From contig NW_001865059.1 of assembly GCF_000002865.3 (NCBI RefSeq), forward strand, positions 45,701-105,565: a stretch of 59,865 bases of DNA, in the 5' to 3' direction. Below the pieces are notes generated by a model, which had not been told where the DNA came from, did no database searches, and was given only the letters and a program-made list of their open reading frames with translations. A program made the position numbers and the translations under genes. This DNA is from Monosiga brevicollis MX1 (taxonomy: Eukaryota > Opisthokonta > Choanoflagellata > Craspedida > Salpingoecidae). Of the stretch, positions 31,248 through 45,800 are shown piece after piece (the first letter of the stretch is position 1; each line of letters opens with the position of its first letter).

Positions 31248-31954
31248 GATACCAGGACTTCCCAAAAAAAAAAAAAAAAAATGCACCAAACCAAATGCAA
31301 TCGTCCAGCAGCAGCCCTTGAGACCAGGAGCACAGGAGAAGCACACGGGAAGAGGGGAAGAGCACACGGGAAGAGCACACAGGAGCACTGGGGAAGAGCA
31401 CACAGGCGCACTGGATCAGTGGAGCACTGGATAGTAGATCAGTGGATCAGCAGGAGCTCGACCGGCGAAACTGTCTCTCTCTCTCTCTTTGTGAGAGAAG
31501 AGCTTTGGAAGGGTTGTGCGGGGTAGAGAAGCGGGCTAGGTTGTGGTGAGTTTTCAGAGGGATGGTAGTATTGAAACATGAAATGGTAGTTGAAAGAAAG
31601 CCGATATTAGAGAAGCTGGCAACCTAATGCGTTATATCCAGAGAGAGGCTTAAAGTTGCTGTTTTCAGGAGAGAGAGGCAAAGATGCCGTGACGGGCAAC
31701 GCACACCATTACTGCAGTGAAAGTGTGATCAAGTGTAACGTGAATTGCGTCGGGGAACCGGGTCGTGATGTAATCGGTACAAGACGGGTAACAACAACTG
31801 TACAAATACACTGTTGGATCAGGCTGTAACAAAGATATATCTCAAACTGCAGTTGTTACGGAATATAGATGGTTATCCTCACTGCGTTCATGCTAATCGT
31901 GTTTTTCAGTGACAACAACAACAACAACACCGTGCTGCGCGCTGCGCGTCTTTC

Positions 31955-32744
31955 NNNNNNNNNNNNNNNNNNNNNNNNNNNNNNNNNNNNNNNNNNNNNN
32001 NNNNNNNNNNNNNNNNNNNNNNNNNNNNNNNNNNNNNNNNNNNNNNNNNNNNNNNNNNNNNNNNNNNNNNNNNNNNNNNNNNNNNNNNNNNNNNNNNNNN
32101 NNNNNNNNNNNNNNNNNNNNNNNNNNNNNNNNNNNNNNNNNNNNNNNNNNNNNNNNNNNNNNNNNNNNNNNNNNNNNNNNNNNNNNNNNNNNNNNNNNNN
32201 NNNNNNNNNNNNNNNNNNNNNNNNNNNNNNNNNNNNNNNNNNNNNNNNNNNNNNNNNNNNNNNNNNNNNNNNNNNNNNNNNNNNNNNNNNNNNNNNNNNN
32301 NNNNNNNNNNNNNNNNNNNNNNNNNNNNNNNNNNNNNNNNNNNNNNNNNNNNNNNNNNNNNNNNNNNNNNNNNNNNNNNNNNNNNNNNNNNNNNNNNNNN
32401 NNNNNNNNNNNNNNNNNNNNNNNNNNNNNNNNNNNNNNNNNNNNNNNNNNNNNNNNNNNNNNNNNNNNNNNNNNNNNNNNNNNNNNNNNNNNNNNNNNNN
32501 NNNNNNNNNNNNNNNNNNNNNNNNNNNNNNNNNNNNNNNNNNNNNNNNNNNNNNNNNNNNNNNNNNNNNNNNNNNNNNNNNNNNNNNNNNNNNNNNNNNN
32601 NNNNNNNNNNNNNNNNNNNNNNNNNNNNNNNNNNNNNNNNNNNNNNNNNNNNNNNNNNNNNNNNNNNNNNNNNNNNNNNNNNNNNNNNNNNNNNNNNNNN
32701 NNNNNNNNNNNNNNNNNNNNNNNNNNNNNNNNNNNNNNNNNNNN
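31955..32744. other. Assembly gap (790 N)
   Basis: The run of 790 N is followed directly by a (TC)n tract, so a simple repeat probably blocked assembly. Long apparent frames across it are artefacts of N translation. Confidence 0.97.

Positions 32745-32789
<45 letters not shown>
32745..32789. repeat. (TC)n microsatellite at gap edge
   Basis: About 45 bp of pure TC dinucleotides begin at the right edge of the 790-N gap. The true length is unknown. Confidence 0.95.
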
Positions 32790-32794
<5 letters not shown>

Positions 32795-33815
32795 TCACTC
32801 TCCCTTTCTATGTAATTCCTGACCCCATCCTTTTTCTGACCCCCCAAGCAACCAAGAAAGGCCAGACGTCCGTCCAGCGAACGAGAGACCGCGGAAGGCG
32901 ACTCGCCAACCGCCGGACCCCGCCGTCGCGCAGCGGATACCGATCACGTCCTCGACGATACCGAAAGAGGCGAGGAAGTGGAGGGGGGCCGTGCGCACAA
33001 CGGAAAGAGATATAGGTTTGTTCCCTTTTTTTGTTCCCGGGTTTAACCGATTTGATTGGGTGCGCCGTTGCAAACAGCAGCGAGCACTTGGGTCGATCTC
33101 GGGGCTCTCTCTCCCTCCTCTCGCTCTCTCTCTCTCTCTCTCAACACCTCAGATACACAACCCCTCGACAACGAGCTGCGCCAACGGACACAGCACGCAC
33201 TCGTCTTGCGTCGAGTGCAAAGCGCAGCAACTCAAACCCAGATCCATGCCCCATTTCTCAACCCTTCATGCCAAAATTACCACGCTACTCCAACACACCG
33301 CACCTATCCTCTCCTGGCTGGACTATATCCATGCTGTCCTCTCCTGTACTTGTCTGGCCTTCCTTGGGCCCCTGAATGGTCTTGGCCAGAGGCCTGCTGG
33401 ATGCATATGCGTTGTTGCTTTCTCATCCATGGATTTACCCATTCATTCATGCATGCTCTTTTTCTCACAACATCCCTCAGCCTCCATCCCGCTTCCAAGC
33501 ACCCCTTTTCTTTCAGCACAGTCAGCTTTTCGCTCCGACTCACTTTGCGACAATGTCCGCCATTAAATGATTTCCTATGACAGATTAAACCCGAGTGGCC
33601 ACACAAGACAGCATTGATCATACTGCAGCGACCAGGCAAGCGATCATGCGCCCCGAGTCTCAGAGCTCGGCTTCAGGCACTATCCTCATTCTTCTTCCTC
33701 TCTTATGACAGACTCTGCAGTCAGCCATCTTTAGACTGCTCATCGGCGCGCCGCGCGCGCCCTTTTGGCGCGGCCAACCGCTCTCCATTTGCTGTTCTCT
33801 AGCCACCGATCAGCC

Positions 33816-36800
33816 ATGCAGCTTTCTGACCCTGCACGTATGTGTCGCTAGTCAATACCTTTGATTGGATTTGTATTTCTTTTTTTTTTTTTTTTGTTTT
33901 TTTTTGTATTTGTATTTCTTTTTTATTTTTTTTGCGACGCAACCTCCACTGACCTTGCATCTCATCGTCTCATCATGTCTCATACTCCATGTGCCGCGCT
34001 CTGCCCGTGCCCCCATTGCCTTCTCCCTGCTCACCGTTGCAGGCGCCCTGCGGGCGCGAGCTTTCCTCTGCATTGGCCTCGTGATGACTCTTTTGACGAC
34101 GCGCGTCTTTGGTCAGTGTAGCAAGCTGTTGATGCCCTGGTCAACAACCCCATGGAGGCACGTGAGTCGTTTTCAGCCAGAACGCAAATCTCATGATCAT
34201 GTTCCATCGTTTGCCATGCTTTCGTAGGTGCCGCCGACGATACATCTCTACTCGACTGCGTGGGGCTGACAACTGGTGACAGTGCAGTACACGTGTCAGA
34301 AACAATCACCTGTACCATCGTACCACAGGATACTGGCGCACCCACCGCAGTCAACGCGGCCGACTTCTCCAGCACACCAACCCTCGTTGGCGCGACGTTT
34401 CCCAACGGCGCGACTGCCGAATATGTCGTTGATGGCGCCGTTCTTCGCTTCAACGTTACCTCACCAGGCACCATACAAACCGTCTCCATCCATGGACTTT
34501 TGGTTGACGACACCACCACCTTCCCAGCCAGTCCTGTGGAAATGTTCATGATTGAGAACCTTGATGAAACGACCACCTACTCCTGCAATTCACTCCTAAC
34601 CCCATCTACCGTGTTTCGAACCACGGGCGCTGCGCGCCTCGGGCTTTGCACCTTTGATTACCAAGTGGGTGGTGTAGACTCGACAGGTCATGGCTCAGAT
34701 CTATCCATCTCACTCTCACTCGCGGCCACCAATGCAAACGCTGCCCTTGCCGCCCTGGTTGAGGAAGCTGACCACTATCGCAACGCGACAGCCGTCCTCA
34801 CTGCCCCCGACACAGCCGGCGTCTTTTTTACAGTGTCAGCTGCCGTAGTTGGTGGCTCAAGCATTGCTGGCAGCCCCAAGACGTTGTATGCCATTAATGA
34901 GCCAGACACATCCACGACCTTTGCCTGCTCCGGCACCGCCCGACAAGGCGGCACCCTAACATGCGCTCTTCGCCCACGCAAAACCAATACGCGTCAACAA
35001 GGCATTGCTGATGATTTCGTTGTCACCGTTACGTCTGGTGGTAGCATCAGCGCCGCCCTCGCCACGCCCGGTGCTGCTCCAGCCCTCGAACTCAGCGTCA
35101 GCTTTGCTGTCAGTCCGGCTGTCTCAGCCATGACCGTTGAAGTGACAGCACTGGGTTCGGCCTTGGCCAACAGCCCCTACTCCATCCCGGTGTATGGAAC
35201 CCCAACCGGTGACTCGACCTTGGCCTGTGTGGGACAAGAATCGGGGACAGCCATTGTTCGGACCCTTGAGGTTGTCGAGTGCACCATTACCGTCCGCGAT
35301 GGTAGTGGCACAACCCGCGGCCTGGCCTCGGATTTTGGCCAGCCCACCAGTGTCAACGGCCTGTTTATCACTGCCGTGCAACTCCCTACGTCCCCCACTG
35401 ATGGCAGCCAATTCACCTTTACCGTCACGGCAGGCACAACGCTCGGAGCCATGTCCGTGACCGGTTACCTGGCCGATCAGAGCACAACGCTTGCCAACAC
35501 TGTTGATCTGGTCGTTCGTGGTCGTCCCACGACCGACAGCCAGCTCAACTGTGCTGGCCTCCTCACCGGCGACAACACTGTCCGTAAGAATGACATTGTG
35601 GCCTGCAGCATCATCGTCAAAGATGTGGATGGCAACACCACTGGCGAAGCCTCGGACTTTACTGTTGCAGGTAGCACGTTGGTGGAAAGTAATGATGGTG
35701 CTCTCTTTCTCTTCAATAAAACTGCTCCCGCAACCGCAGGCCAAACCATGCTCATTAATGCCTACCTCGAGCTTGGCGCTACCGATGAGAACCTTGATCA
35801 GTCCCCTTTTGCCATGATTGTCCGCGGGCAACCAGATGTCACGTCGACGCTCGACTGCGAGGGTCGCGTGTCTGGCACATCTTTTGTCAAAGTGGGCGAG
35901 ATCATTGATTGCACCATCACCGCTCGCGAAGCTAATGCTCTGACCACAGGCTTTGTCAGCGACTTTTCAGTTCCATCTTTGACTGGTGCTTCATATGTTG
36001 CCGATAGCTTGGCAGCTGCTTCGTCGGGTGCTCGGTTTACCCTGTCTGTGACAACCACAGGCGCCGTTGGAGATACTGTTAGCATCACTGGCCAGATTGG
36101 CAATGGCACGGCCTTTACTCAGAGTGCTTTTGAACTGACCGTTCTCGGAACCCCAACCGCTGCATCTACCCTGTCCTGCGTCGGTCGAGACTCTGGGACA
36201 GCTGTCGTGCGGACGCTCGAGATTGTTGATTGCACAATTGTTGTCCAAGATGGCAGTGGCGCAACTCGCGGTACTGCTGCTGATTTTGGAGTACCCACGA
36301 CGGCCAATGGAACCTTTGTTACGGCCATTGAGCCAGCTGCTTCCCCCAATGACGACGGCTCCCAATTTATCTTCACTGTCACGGCTCCTGCTACGAGTGG
36401 AACCATGTCGGTGACAGGATTTCTTGCGGATCAAGTAACTGAGTTGGCCAACGTTGTAAATCTCGAGGTCCGCGGTCGCCCCACCATCGACAGTACGCTG
36501 GAGTGCATTGGCTTGGCTTCTGGCACTGAATCAGTTCGTGTAGGCGAAACAGCAACTTGTACGCTGACCGTCCGTGACGCCGACGGCACCACTGATGGTG
36601 AAATTGCTGACTTTTCAATTCTGACGGCATCAGACACCAACACGTACACATGGACGGACGTCTCCGGCACTGGCAACGTCTTTGAAGCCAATGTCACCAT
36701 GCCTGCAACGAAAGTTGCTTTTAGCGTCACGACCACGCTGACAGAGAGCGGGCGTGATATCGATGGCAGTCCATTTGTGTTTGATCTACGTGGTGTGCCA

Positions 36801-39800
36801 ACCACCGCCAGTGAGCTCTCATGTGATTCAGCCATCACTGGCAACCAGCAAGCCCGTGCCTCGGAGACCATCGAATGCGTCTTGCTGGTGCAGGATGCCG
36901 GTGGTTCATCGTCCGGCTTTGCCAGCGACTTTGGAGTCACTGTCGATAACGGTGGGGCCGCATCAGCCCTCACGGAGGCCTCTAGCGGCGGTTATTTCAC
37001 TTTTACAGTGGCCGCTGGTACGCAAGTTGAATCAATTACCTCCATCACAGTTACTTTGACCGACGGTGGTGCAGCGCTTGATGGAGGCGCAGAGAATATC
37101 ACTATTTTGGGTACACCCACAGTTGACTCAAACATCTCCTGCGTTGGGGACGTCTCGGGCACCACAAGCATTCAAACTCTCGAGTCGGTCACGTGTACTC
37201 TCTTCATCAATGATGCGAGTGGTTCCACAACCGGCCTGGCTGGTGACTTTGCCATTGCAACGTCAGTCGGCGGTTCAAACATTGGTGTGCCTCGGGCAGT
37301 GCCAGGTCAAAGCTCGCGCCTGACGTTCTCCCTGACAGCGCCCTCCACTGGCGGTGCCACGTTTACAATTACCGGTCGCATGGCCAACACTGATGCGTTT
37401 ACTCAGGGCCCTGTGGCTTTAACGGTGTTGGGCCGTGCCTCGGCAGCTACAACGATGGTTTGCTTGGGCAAACGCTTCAATCTTACCAATGTCGAAATTG
37501 GCGAGACAATTCTGTGCACTTTGACTCTCCGCAATGCGGATGGCGTTTTGGCAGCTCCGACCACGGACTTTAAAGTACCAGAAATCACATCAGGAACAGC
37601 ACCTACCAGTTATATCAGCATCAATGGCGGCTTTCAGGCGACGTTCGAATTTAATAGCAGCGGCACTGTGGGTGATGTTGTACAAGTTGTCGTGCGTCTT
37701 GCCAGCACCAACAGCCCATTGACACAAGGCGAGGAGCGGTTGACAATTGTTGGCACGCCAACGGATGACTCCACCCTCACCTGTGCTGGATATGACACGG
37801 GTCTTGCGTTTGTTCGTGAGAGCGAGAAGGTGCTGTGCACAATTGTTGTGGCTGATGGTAGCGGCGCTACCACCGGTGTTGCGCAAGACTTTGGCACTCC
37901 CATCGTGGTGGGTGGTACAGACCCCGAGCCGGCAACGGGTGTCAGCTACGTGACGGGTGGTGCCACTATGGAGTTTAACCTGACGGCACCCACCACGGAG
38001 GGCAGCGCATTCACCGTGACAGGAGCCTTGGCAGACGCAAGCCTCTTTGCCGAGGGGGCCTTCAGCTTGACGGTCATCGGCACACCCACCTCCGCGTCAA
38101 CGCTCTCCTGTGTGGGCGAAAACAGTGGTACGACATCAGTCCGCGTGAGCGAGCTGGTGTTGTGCACCATCACGGTGCGCGATGCCGATGGCGCTACCAC
38201 TGGTTTGGCCTCTGACTTTGAGTCGCCCACCATTGTGGGCGGGACGGGCCTCACTCCAGCTTTGGGTGTGGTGTATGTCACGGGAGGTCTCACCATGACT
38301 TTCAACGTGACCGCGCCCGCCACCGTTGGGGCCGCGTTCACGATCCTAGGCAACATGGCTGGTGGAAGCCCCTTTGATGAGGGTGTGCTCACCATGACGG
38401 TGGTGGGCACCCCTACGACTGCGTCGACTCTTGACTGTGTGGGTTATCGAAGTGGGACCGCATTTGTGCGCGAGAGCGAGAAGGTGCTGTGTACCATTAC
38501 GGTCCGCGACGATTCAGGTACAACAACCGGCGTGGCGACCGATTTTGCAACGCCGACGGTGGTGGGTGGCACTTCGCTGGAGCCCGCATCTGGTGTGGCA
38601 TATGTAGCGGGAGGCGCCACCATGACCTTTAACGTGACGGCACCGGCGCTTCTGGGCACTACGTTTACGGTGACGGGTGTTTTGGCCGATTTATCAGACT
38701 TTACGCAGGGGGCACTCAGCCTCACTGTGGTTGGTACGCCTGCAAACACTAGCACGATTGCATGTGAGGGCCTGGTCTCACAGGCTGGTACGCTGGTCCG
38801 AGTCAATGAAACAGTCCGCTGTACCGTGGTTTTTCGCGATGTCACGGGAGCAACCACAACGGGTGTGGCCGCTGATATTTTGACAGTGAACATGACCAAC
38901 ACATCTCGCTCGGCGCCGCCAACGGGTGTTACGCTGGCTGGGGACCTGGCCACAGTATTTGTTGATGTTTTGGCTCCGGACACTGTGTGGACAACAGCGA
39001 CCGTAGGTGTTGTTATTTGGAATGGACAAGAGCTCGACTCGGGTGCCGCCACCTTTTCAACCGGTAAACTCGTCTCGGGTTTTTCTTTTGCTACCTATCA
39101 TCCTGCTCTTGCTTGCTTTGTTTGTGTAGTTTTCTGACAGCTTCGATTGCCCGTCTCGTTTGCTAGAGTACTTCCCTGATATTGCTTCCTTCGATTTAAA
39201 TTTTGAAGTTGGTGCGGGCGTGAGCAAGAACACCACGCTGACGCTTCAGCTGCAAGCTGAGGTCAATGCTACGGCATTTGACGTTTCGGCGCTTACGCTT
39301 ATCAATGGGGACGATCCGGAGACCAACTTCACTTTCACGTCCAATACTGTTGTCGCCTCCCCTTTTGATGGCGTCACGCAAGTGCTGCTTGAACTGGATC
39401 AAACAGATGCAGACAACCTCAAGCTGATCCCTTGGTTTTTGGATGGTGCCAACAATATTGCGTTGATTTTGAGTGGTACAAACGGATTATTGAGTTCCAC
39501 CTCCCCGTTTGAAGAGCATCGAGCTGTCACAGTCGCCACCGCTGTGGCCTTGCGCACGCATGTTTCCGATACCACGGCACCCCGAATTGCCGTGGAAGGG
39601 TTTGCAACCTTTGATGCCAACTCGGGCACCATGCAGCTTATTTTCACCGAGCCCATGAATGCATCTTCGGCGGATTGCTCGGCAATTACTCTGGCTTCGC
39701 GCTACAGTGGGGGCACGCAGATAGCTTTGGCTCAGTCATCGACCGTGACCTCTGAGAATGGACGAACAGTTGAGATCTCGCTTTCGTCTTCGGATCGTAG

Positions 39801-42800
39801 CCGGCTCGCACTCGACCCCGAGGTGTGCAAGTTGGCCTCTTCCTGTTGGTTAAGTTTCACGACTGCCTTTATTGATGACATGTCCGGAAACGCTGTGCAA
39901 GCATTGGCGGCAACCCAAGACTTCACTCGTCTGCCCGTCACATTCGTGGCAGACACGAGCGGTCCTGCGGCTCTTGCGTTCGACTTGGATTTGACAGCTG
40001 GTGAGCTCACTCTGACTTTTGACGAGCCAGTCGATGCAAGCAGCATGGATCCTTGTGCCATTGGCTTTGACAGTGGAGTTACAGCTGTGCCAGTGTGTAC
40101 ACCAACCGACCAAACCTCAACGGCCTCAACTGTGGACGGTGATAGCATCACCGTTACCTTGAGCAACCGAGTCTTGAATGCTCTTAAGCTAATTGTGGCT
40201 GCTGAGGGTCACACAAGCTTGACGCTATCTACCAGTTTGGGCATGGTGGAAGACCTATCTGCCAGCCGCAACCTGTCCCCGGCTCAGACCAACATCACTC
40301 TCAGCCAATTTACGGCAGACGCTGTCGCGCCTGTTTTGCAAGCCTTCAGTTTGGACCTTCAGGATCAATTCCTACTCTTAACCTTTGACGAACCCATGCT
40401 TAACGCCACCTGGTTTGTGTTCAATGCGTCCTATCTTCAGCTTGCTTCTGCGGCGTCGTCTGCAAGTGTCACTGTTCATTTGCAGGGCAATGCAGTCGTC
40501 CGCTTGAGCGACACCACCGTGCTGCGAGTCACTTTGGACGATGCGACCACCACCGCCATCAAGTCTGACTCACGCATTGGATCAGCCACAAGCAATACCT
40601 TTTTGTCAGTCACAGCTGGCTTTGCGCAGGATGTGGCCAACAACACACTCGGTTCCGTGAGTGCTCTGCAAGCCAGCTCGATCACCCAAGATACCATCGG
40701 GCCCCAGCTGACTGCTTTCACCATGGATATGCAGTCGGGGGCTTTGCGACTCACTTTTGATGACGTTGTTGACGCATCCACTTTTGATGCAACGGCCTTG
40801 ACCATTCAGAATGCGAGCTCACGTGGGAGCTCAGCATCATATCTACGTCTGAGTGGGGGAAGCGTGCCAGCTAGCAACAGCCGTATCATGGTTGTCACCC
40901 TCTCTGCACTGGACTTGAACACGCTCAAGTCCCAAGTTAACCTTGCACGGGATCAGGCGTCGACTTACTTGACAATGGATGCCACGGCTTTCAATGATGT
41001 CAATGCACCTGCCCGTGATGTCATTGCTATCACCAATGGTGCGGCACAGCTGGCAGCAACATATGTTGCGGACACGACCTCCATTCGCCTGCTGGAAGCG
41101 GGCTACAACGTTGATGCTGGCAACATGCTTCTCTCCTTTTCCGAATTTGTGGTTCTGGAGTCATTCAATGCCACGGGTCTAGAGGCCTCCTTCAATGCCT
41201 CGGGCGTTATTGAAACCTTTGCGCTGACAGCAGCAACTGCTACGCAGGTCTCTTTGACCTCCCTGCTCGTCTCAATCCCCGTTTCACTGCTGGATGACTT
41301 TAAACGGGCATCTTCACTGTCCCTGGGCAACGGCAGTCTGGCCACGCCAGCCACACTTGTGACGGATGCTTTCACCAACCCTCTGTCTGCAGAACCCGCC
41401 TTTCCGCTTGTGCGTAGTGCCGATGACAGCACCTCCCCTTCTCTGGTGAGCATCGCACTTGACGTCAATACCGGTCTCTTGAAACTCAGCACCTCAGAGT
41501 CCATCTCGCTCGTGTCGGTCAACTTGACCCGGATCTCGCTGCGTGGCGCCGCTTCCTACCCGCTGACGGGCAGTCAACTGGATGGTCAGGCCTCTGCTCG
41601 TGATGTGAACATCACTTTGTCCTTGAGCTTGCTAAACCGCATCAAGGCTGACAACAATAGTCTGGATACGTTTGTGCTCGCTGTTGAAGCGTCAGCCTTC
41701 GTCGACTCTTACGCAAATGGCAACGATGCCAACGAGACATTGCCCATTGAGACATTCCAGGCTGACACAATCAGCCCGCTTGCAGAAAGCGGGGTCATTG
41801 ATTTGGACAGTGGCTTGCTCTCACTCTTTTTCAACGAGCCAATTGATCTGGCTAGCCTTAACGCGAGCTACTTGACCTTGACCAACTTGAACGGCAGTGT
41901 TACAGCGGTGGCGGCAGCGGACAGCACCTTAACTCAGGATAAGCGAAACCTTACCATCACTCTGTCCTCGGGCGTCATGGAGGCCATCAAGCTCAACCCT
42001 GCCATCTGCCTTCCTACCGACACATGTGCGGTCAACGTCACAGCGGAAGGATTGGCAGACACCAGCGGTAATCTGATTGCCTTCACAAGCCTTGTCCTTG
42101 CGGTGCAACCCGACGTGACGCCCCCCGTCATTACAGCAATGTCTTTCAACGTGTCATCTCGCATACTCTCTCTGTCATTGTCAGAGGCCATCAGCGTTGC
42201 AAGCGTTGACCTCACGGGCATCAGCACAGCCCAGGGGGGGCTTGACGTGAGCGTGTATACAACCGCTCCGCGAACAACCGTGCTTGAGCTCGTCATCAAT
42301 CGTACAGCGTTGGCCGCGCTTCAGCTCACGCATGATTTGTTCATTGATGCGAGTTCATCCACTGTTGTGCTGGCCAACGCCTTTTTAGCGGACGTTTACG
42401 GAAACCTCCTGGCTGGCGCCACTGTACCCTGTGACACCTATCAGCAAGACAACATTATTCCCGTGGTGACAGCAGTGCGTGCTCGCATGATCGGTGGGGC
42501 CAAGCCATTGCGCTTGATTTTTGAATTTTCCGAAATTGTCAATGCGTCCACTTTTGCTTCGAGCGCCGTTTTCCTTCCATTTCATGGCGTGGCCCTCCCT
42601 GATGGTACAGCCTCGTCAAATGTGGACGGCAACGTGGAATATGTCTTATCCAACGCTGGCTATGCCGTTCTCCATGCACTGCGACCTATTCCTTTTGCCA
42701 ACTCTTCGCTCTCCAACGTCAACATTACTGCAGATGCAGTACTTGACGTGGCGGGCAACGGCGTGGCTGCCCAAGAAGTGACGGCAACGCTCGATGAAGT

Positions 42801-45800
42801 GGACTTTGTGGCGCCCGAGTTGGTATCGGGCACGCTTGCCTTTGACACCGCCACTCTGACGGTCAGTTTTTCTGAAAATGTGGCCGTTTCAACAGCAACC
42901 ATCTCCTTTGCTGTCCATGGTTTTGAAGTCGGTAACTTTACGGTAGATGTCCAAGCAGGATCCCTGGTGGGATTTGTCAATCCTGTAGTTGCTGATCTGA
43001 CCGCAGACGCTTTGAATGTGCTCAAGACGAAGCCAAGCATTGTTTTGGAGAGCGAGCTTACCAGCACCTTGTTTACTCTTGACGTTGCCGACGATGCCGA
43101 CAACGCGCTGCAGCTGCCCGTCACCATAAATTGGACCATTGATGCAGACACCGTGGCCCCCACTGTCACTGCGTACGCACTTGATCTGAGTACCAGCACG
43201 CTGACCCTCAACTTTAGCGAAACGGTGAATTTAACCTCGCTTGTGGCCTCCAGTCTGCGCATTGGCACTGGTGCGGCAGCTAGCAACTCCTTGGCGCTGC
43301 AAGAACTTGTTTGTGCCGAGAATTACGGCGTCAGTTGTGACTTTGTCTTGTCCGCCGCTGATCTCTTTGCTCTGCAATCGGCGGCACACGTGGGAGTTAA
43401 TGCCAGCACCTCCCTTCTGTATTTGGCATCTGGCTTTGTGCAAGATGTCTTTGGCAATGCAGCCGCCGCTGATCTCACGGGCCTGGCACCCACCTCTTTT
43501 ACGGCGGATATGGTGCGCCCCAGTGTAACTAGCTTCAGCTTGGACCTCAATGTTTCAACCCTGACCATCGCTTTCACCGAACCCGTGACTGAGTTTAACG
43601 CCTCGTTAGTGCATGTTGGCTTTGGTGGGACAAGTCTCGCCGTGAGTGGCACCGCTACAATTGCCAGCGCGCTTGTGACGCTGNNNNNNNNNNNNNNNNN
43701 NNNNNNNNNNNNNNNNNNNNNNNNNNNNNNNNNATCTTTTCACTCCACCCCACGGTCTGCAATAGCACTGATCGTTGTTTGCTCACCTGGGAGGACGATG
43801 CAGTGTGGGACACAGCTCTGAATGGAGTATTGGCCGGCAATCGCAGCGTTGACGTTCTTGTGCTGGACACGATTCCGCCGCGCTTGCTGGCGTTTACACG
43901 TATCGACTTGGACACCAGCGAAGTCACGCTACGCTTCAGCGAAGTCCTGGACACTGCTTCTTTGGTACCAGGCGAGATTACCCTGCAAACGCTTTTTGAG
44001 GATCCGTCCTCGACCGTGACACTATCCAACTTTACAGTTGCTCTTGGAAGTGTAAATTCGCGGTTGCTTGTTTTGTCATTGGGAGTGCTTGACATTAATG
44101 CCATCAAGCGAGACCCGCTGGTCTGCAGCTACCGTGCTAGCTGCTACGTGACCTTCTCCGCGGCCTTTGGCCAGGACACAAGTGGAAATGCAATTGTAGC
44201 GACGGGACAAACCGCCCCAGGATACCTGGTTTCCACATTCGTGGGGGACAGCGTCAAGCCCACACTCACAGGCGCAAATCTCAACTTGACAACGGGCGTT
44301 CTGGGCTTAACTTTTGATGAGCCCATCAATGACGGCAAACTGTTTGTGGGTCGTTTTTCGATCGTGGACGGGATCGCATCTGTAGTGGTTGCTCTCTCGA
44401 GTGGTTTCGCCACCACTGTACATGCCAATTCACTTGGTGCAAGCATACAGCTTTCAACAGAGGCCCTCAATGCCGTGAAGCTGCAGAAGGAGAACGTGGC
44501 CGATGTGAGTGCAACAACTGGGGCGTTCCGTGATCTTGCCAACCCAGCAAATGAGGCGATTGCGCAGATCACGTCCCTTCTCCTTCTACCAGATACAAGC
44601 GCACCTAACCTTGTGTCGTTCACGCTGGACCTTGACGCCAATGCGCTGCTCATGACTTTTGATGAGCCCATGCAAGATGATTTCAATGGAACGTTCTTGA
44701 CATTGCGTGAAACTTCCGCCATCGCTAACGCTACGCAGAGCTACAATTTGACTGCTTCGCAGTTTCTCTGGAGCGCCGACGGCCTTAGCGTCATCCTTAC
44801 CCTTGACGCTGCTGATGTGGGTGCCCTCAAGAGCAATGCCAAGCTAGGAACGCTAGTGACAAACACGTTTCTCTATGGTTTCGATTTTGCCCAAGACGTC
44901 AGTGGCAATAGCGTGGCTGCAATTGCAGGGCGCCAGGCTGAGGCGGTGGTCCGGGACGATACTTTTACGCAGCTGGTAGCCAATCACCTTAACCTTACAG
45001 CCGCCACGCTACGCCTGGTGTTTGACGACGCGGTTAATGCTTCTACCTTGACACCAAGCGCGCTGGAGCTGCGCAGCAACCGCACCTCCACAGCCCAAAC
45101 CATCACGTTGACAAGCTCTACCGGTCGGGCGATTGCTGGTGCGCCTTTTGAGGTGATGATTGAGCTGTCAGCAGCTGACTTGCATCGCATCCAAAGGCAA
45201 TCCCAGTTGGCGCGTTCCATTGCAACCACCTACATCGCTTTTACTAGCGCCTTGCTTGATGATGTCAATGGCGCGCCCGTTGTGGCAGTGCTTGGAACGC
45301 GTGCGCAACAGGCGACCTCATATGTGACTGATGGCACCTCACCACAGATTGCTGCCTGGACATTTGATGCAGATGCCATGCAACTTACTCTCAATTTCTC
45401 AGAACCGATTGTTCTCGGCAATCTATCGGCGCTTCAACTGGTTGAACTTGAGGAGCTTGACCTCAATTCTTCAAGCTTTAATCAGCTCAATTTCCTAGCG
45501 TATACTGTGGACCTGAGTCCATCTCAAGTGGCTGCTGTTCAGGCTAGCCTGCTTTTTAAAAATGCTAGCACCTCTGTGTTGCGTGTTGCCCCAGATTTTG
45601 CGGTTGATCTGTTTGGCAACGCCATGCTTGCGGAAACAGTGGTTGCCAGTGAGTATGTGGTCGACTCGACGCCTTCAACGGTACAGTCCTTGCTCGTCGA
45701 CCTTAGCCTGGGAAGTGTCCTCCTAACCTTTGATGAGGTCGTTGTCCCAACAAACGGAAGCGTGGCGCTTATCAGTATTGCAGAGTCTGGCAATGTGACT

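Larger units (their letters stand above)
31248..33815. other. Divergent intergenic region with large gap
   Basis: It lies between the HGD start (-) and the second giant gene start (+). It contains an A run of about 17 at 31263-31279, repeated 'gagcacacggg/gaagagcacac' motifs at 31330-31400, an unsequenced 790-base gap and a TC repeat. Small frames at 32990-33580 show no recognisable protein. Both promoters should be here. Confidence 0.5.

Noticed and set aside
31869-33015. Frames of 300-370 codons across the 790-base gap
   Set aside because: Nearly all residues are X from N bases, with only simple repeat at the ends.
33056-33580. Plus-strand frame of 174 codons upstream of the second giant gene
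   Set aside because: Low-complexity Ser/Leu/Cys/Pro sequence with no recognisable domain; overlapping frames look equally good.
34162-34167. GTGAGT donor as the end of exon 2 of the second giant gene
   Set aside because: It leaves phase 0, which does not fit the acceptor at 34227. The GTCAGT donor at 34112 fits and gives a clean signal peptide.
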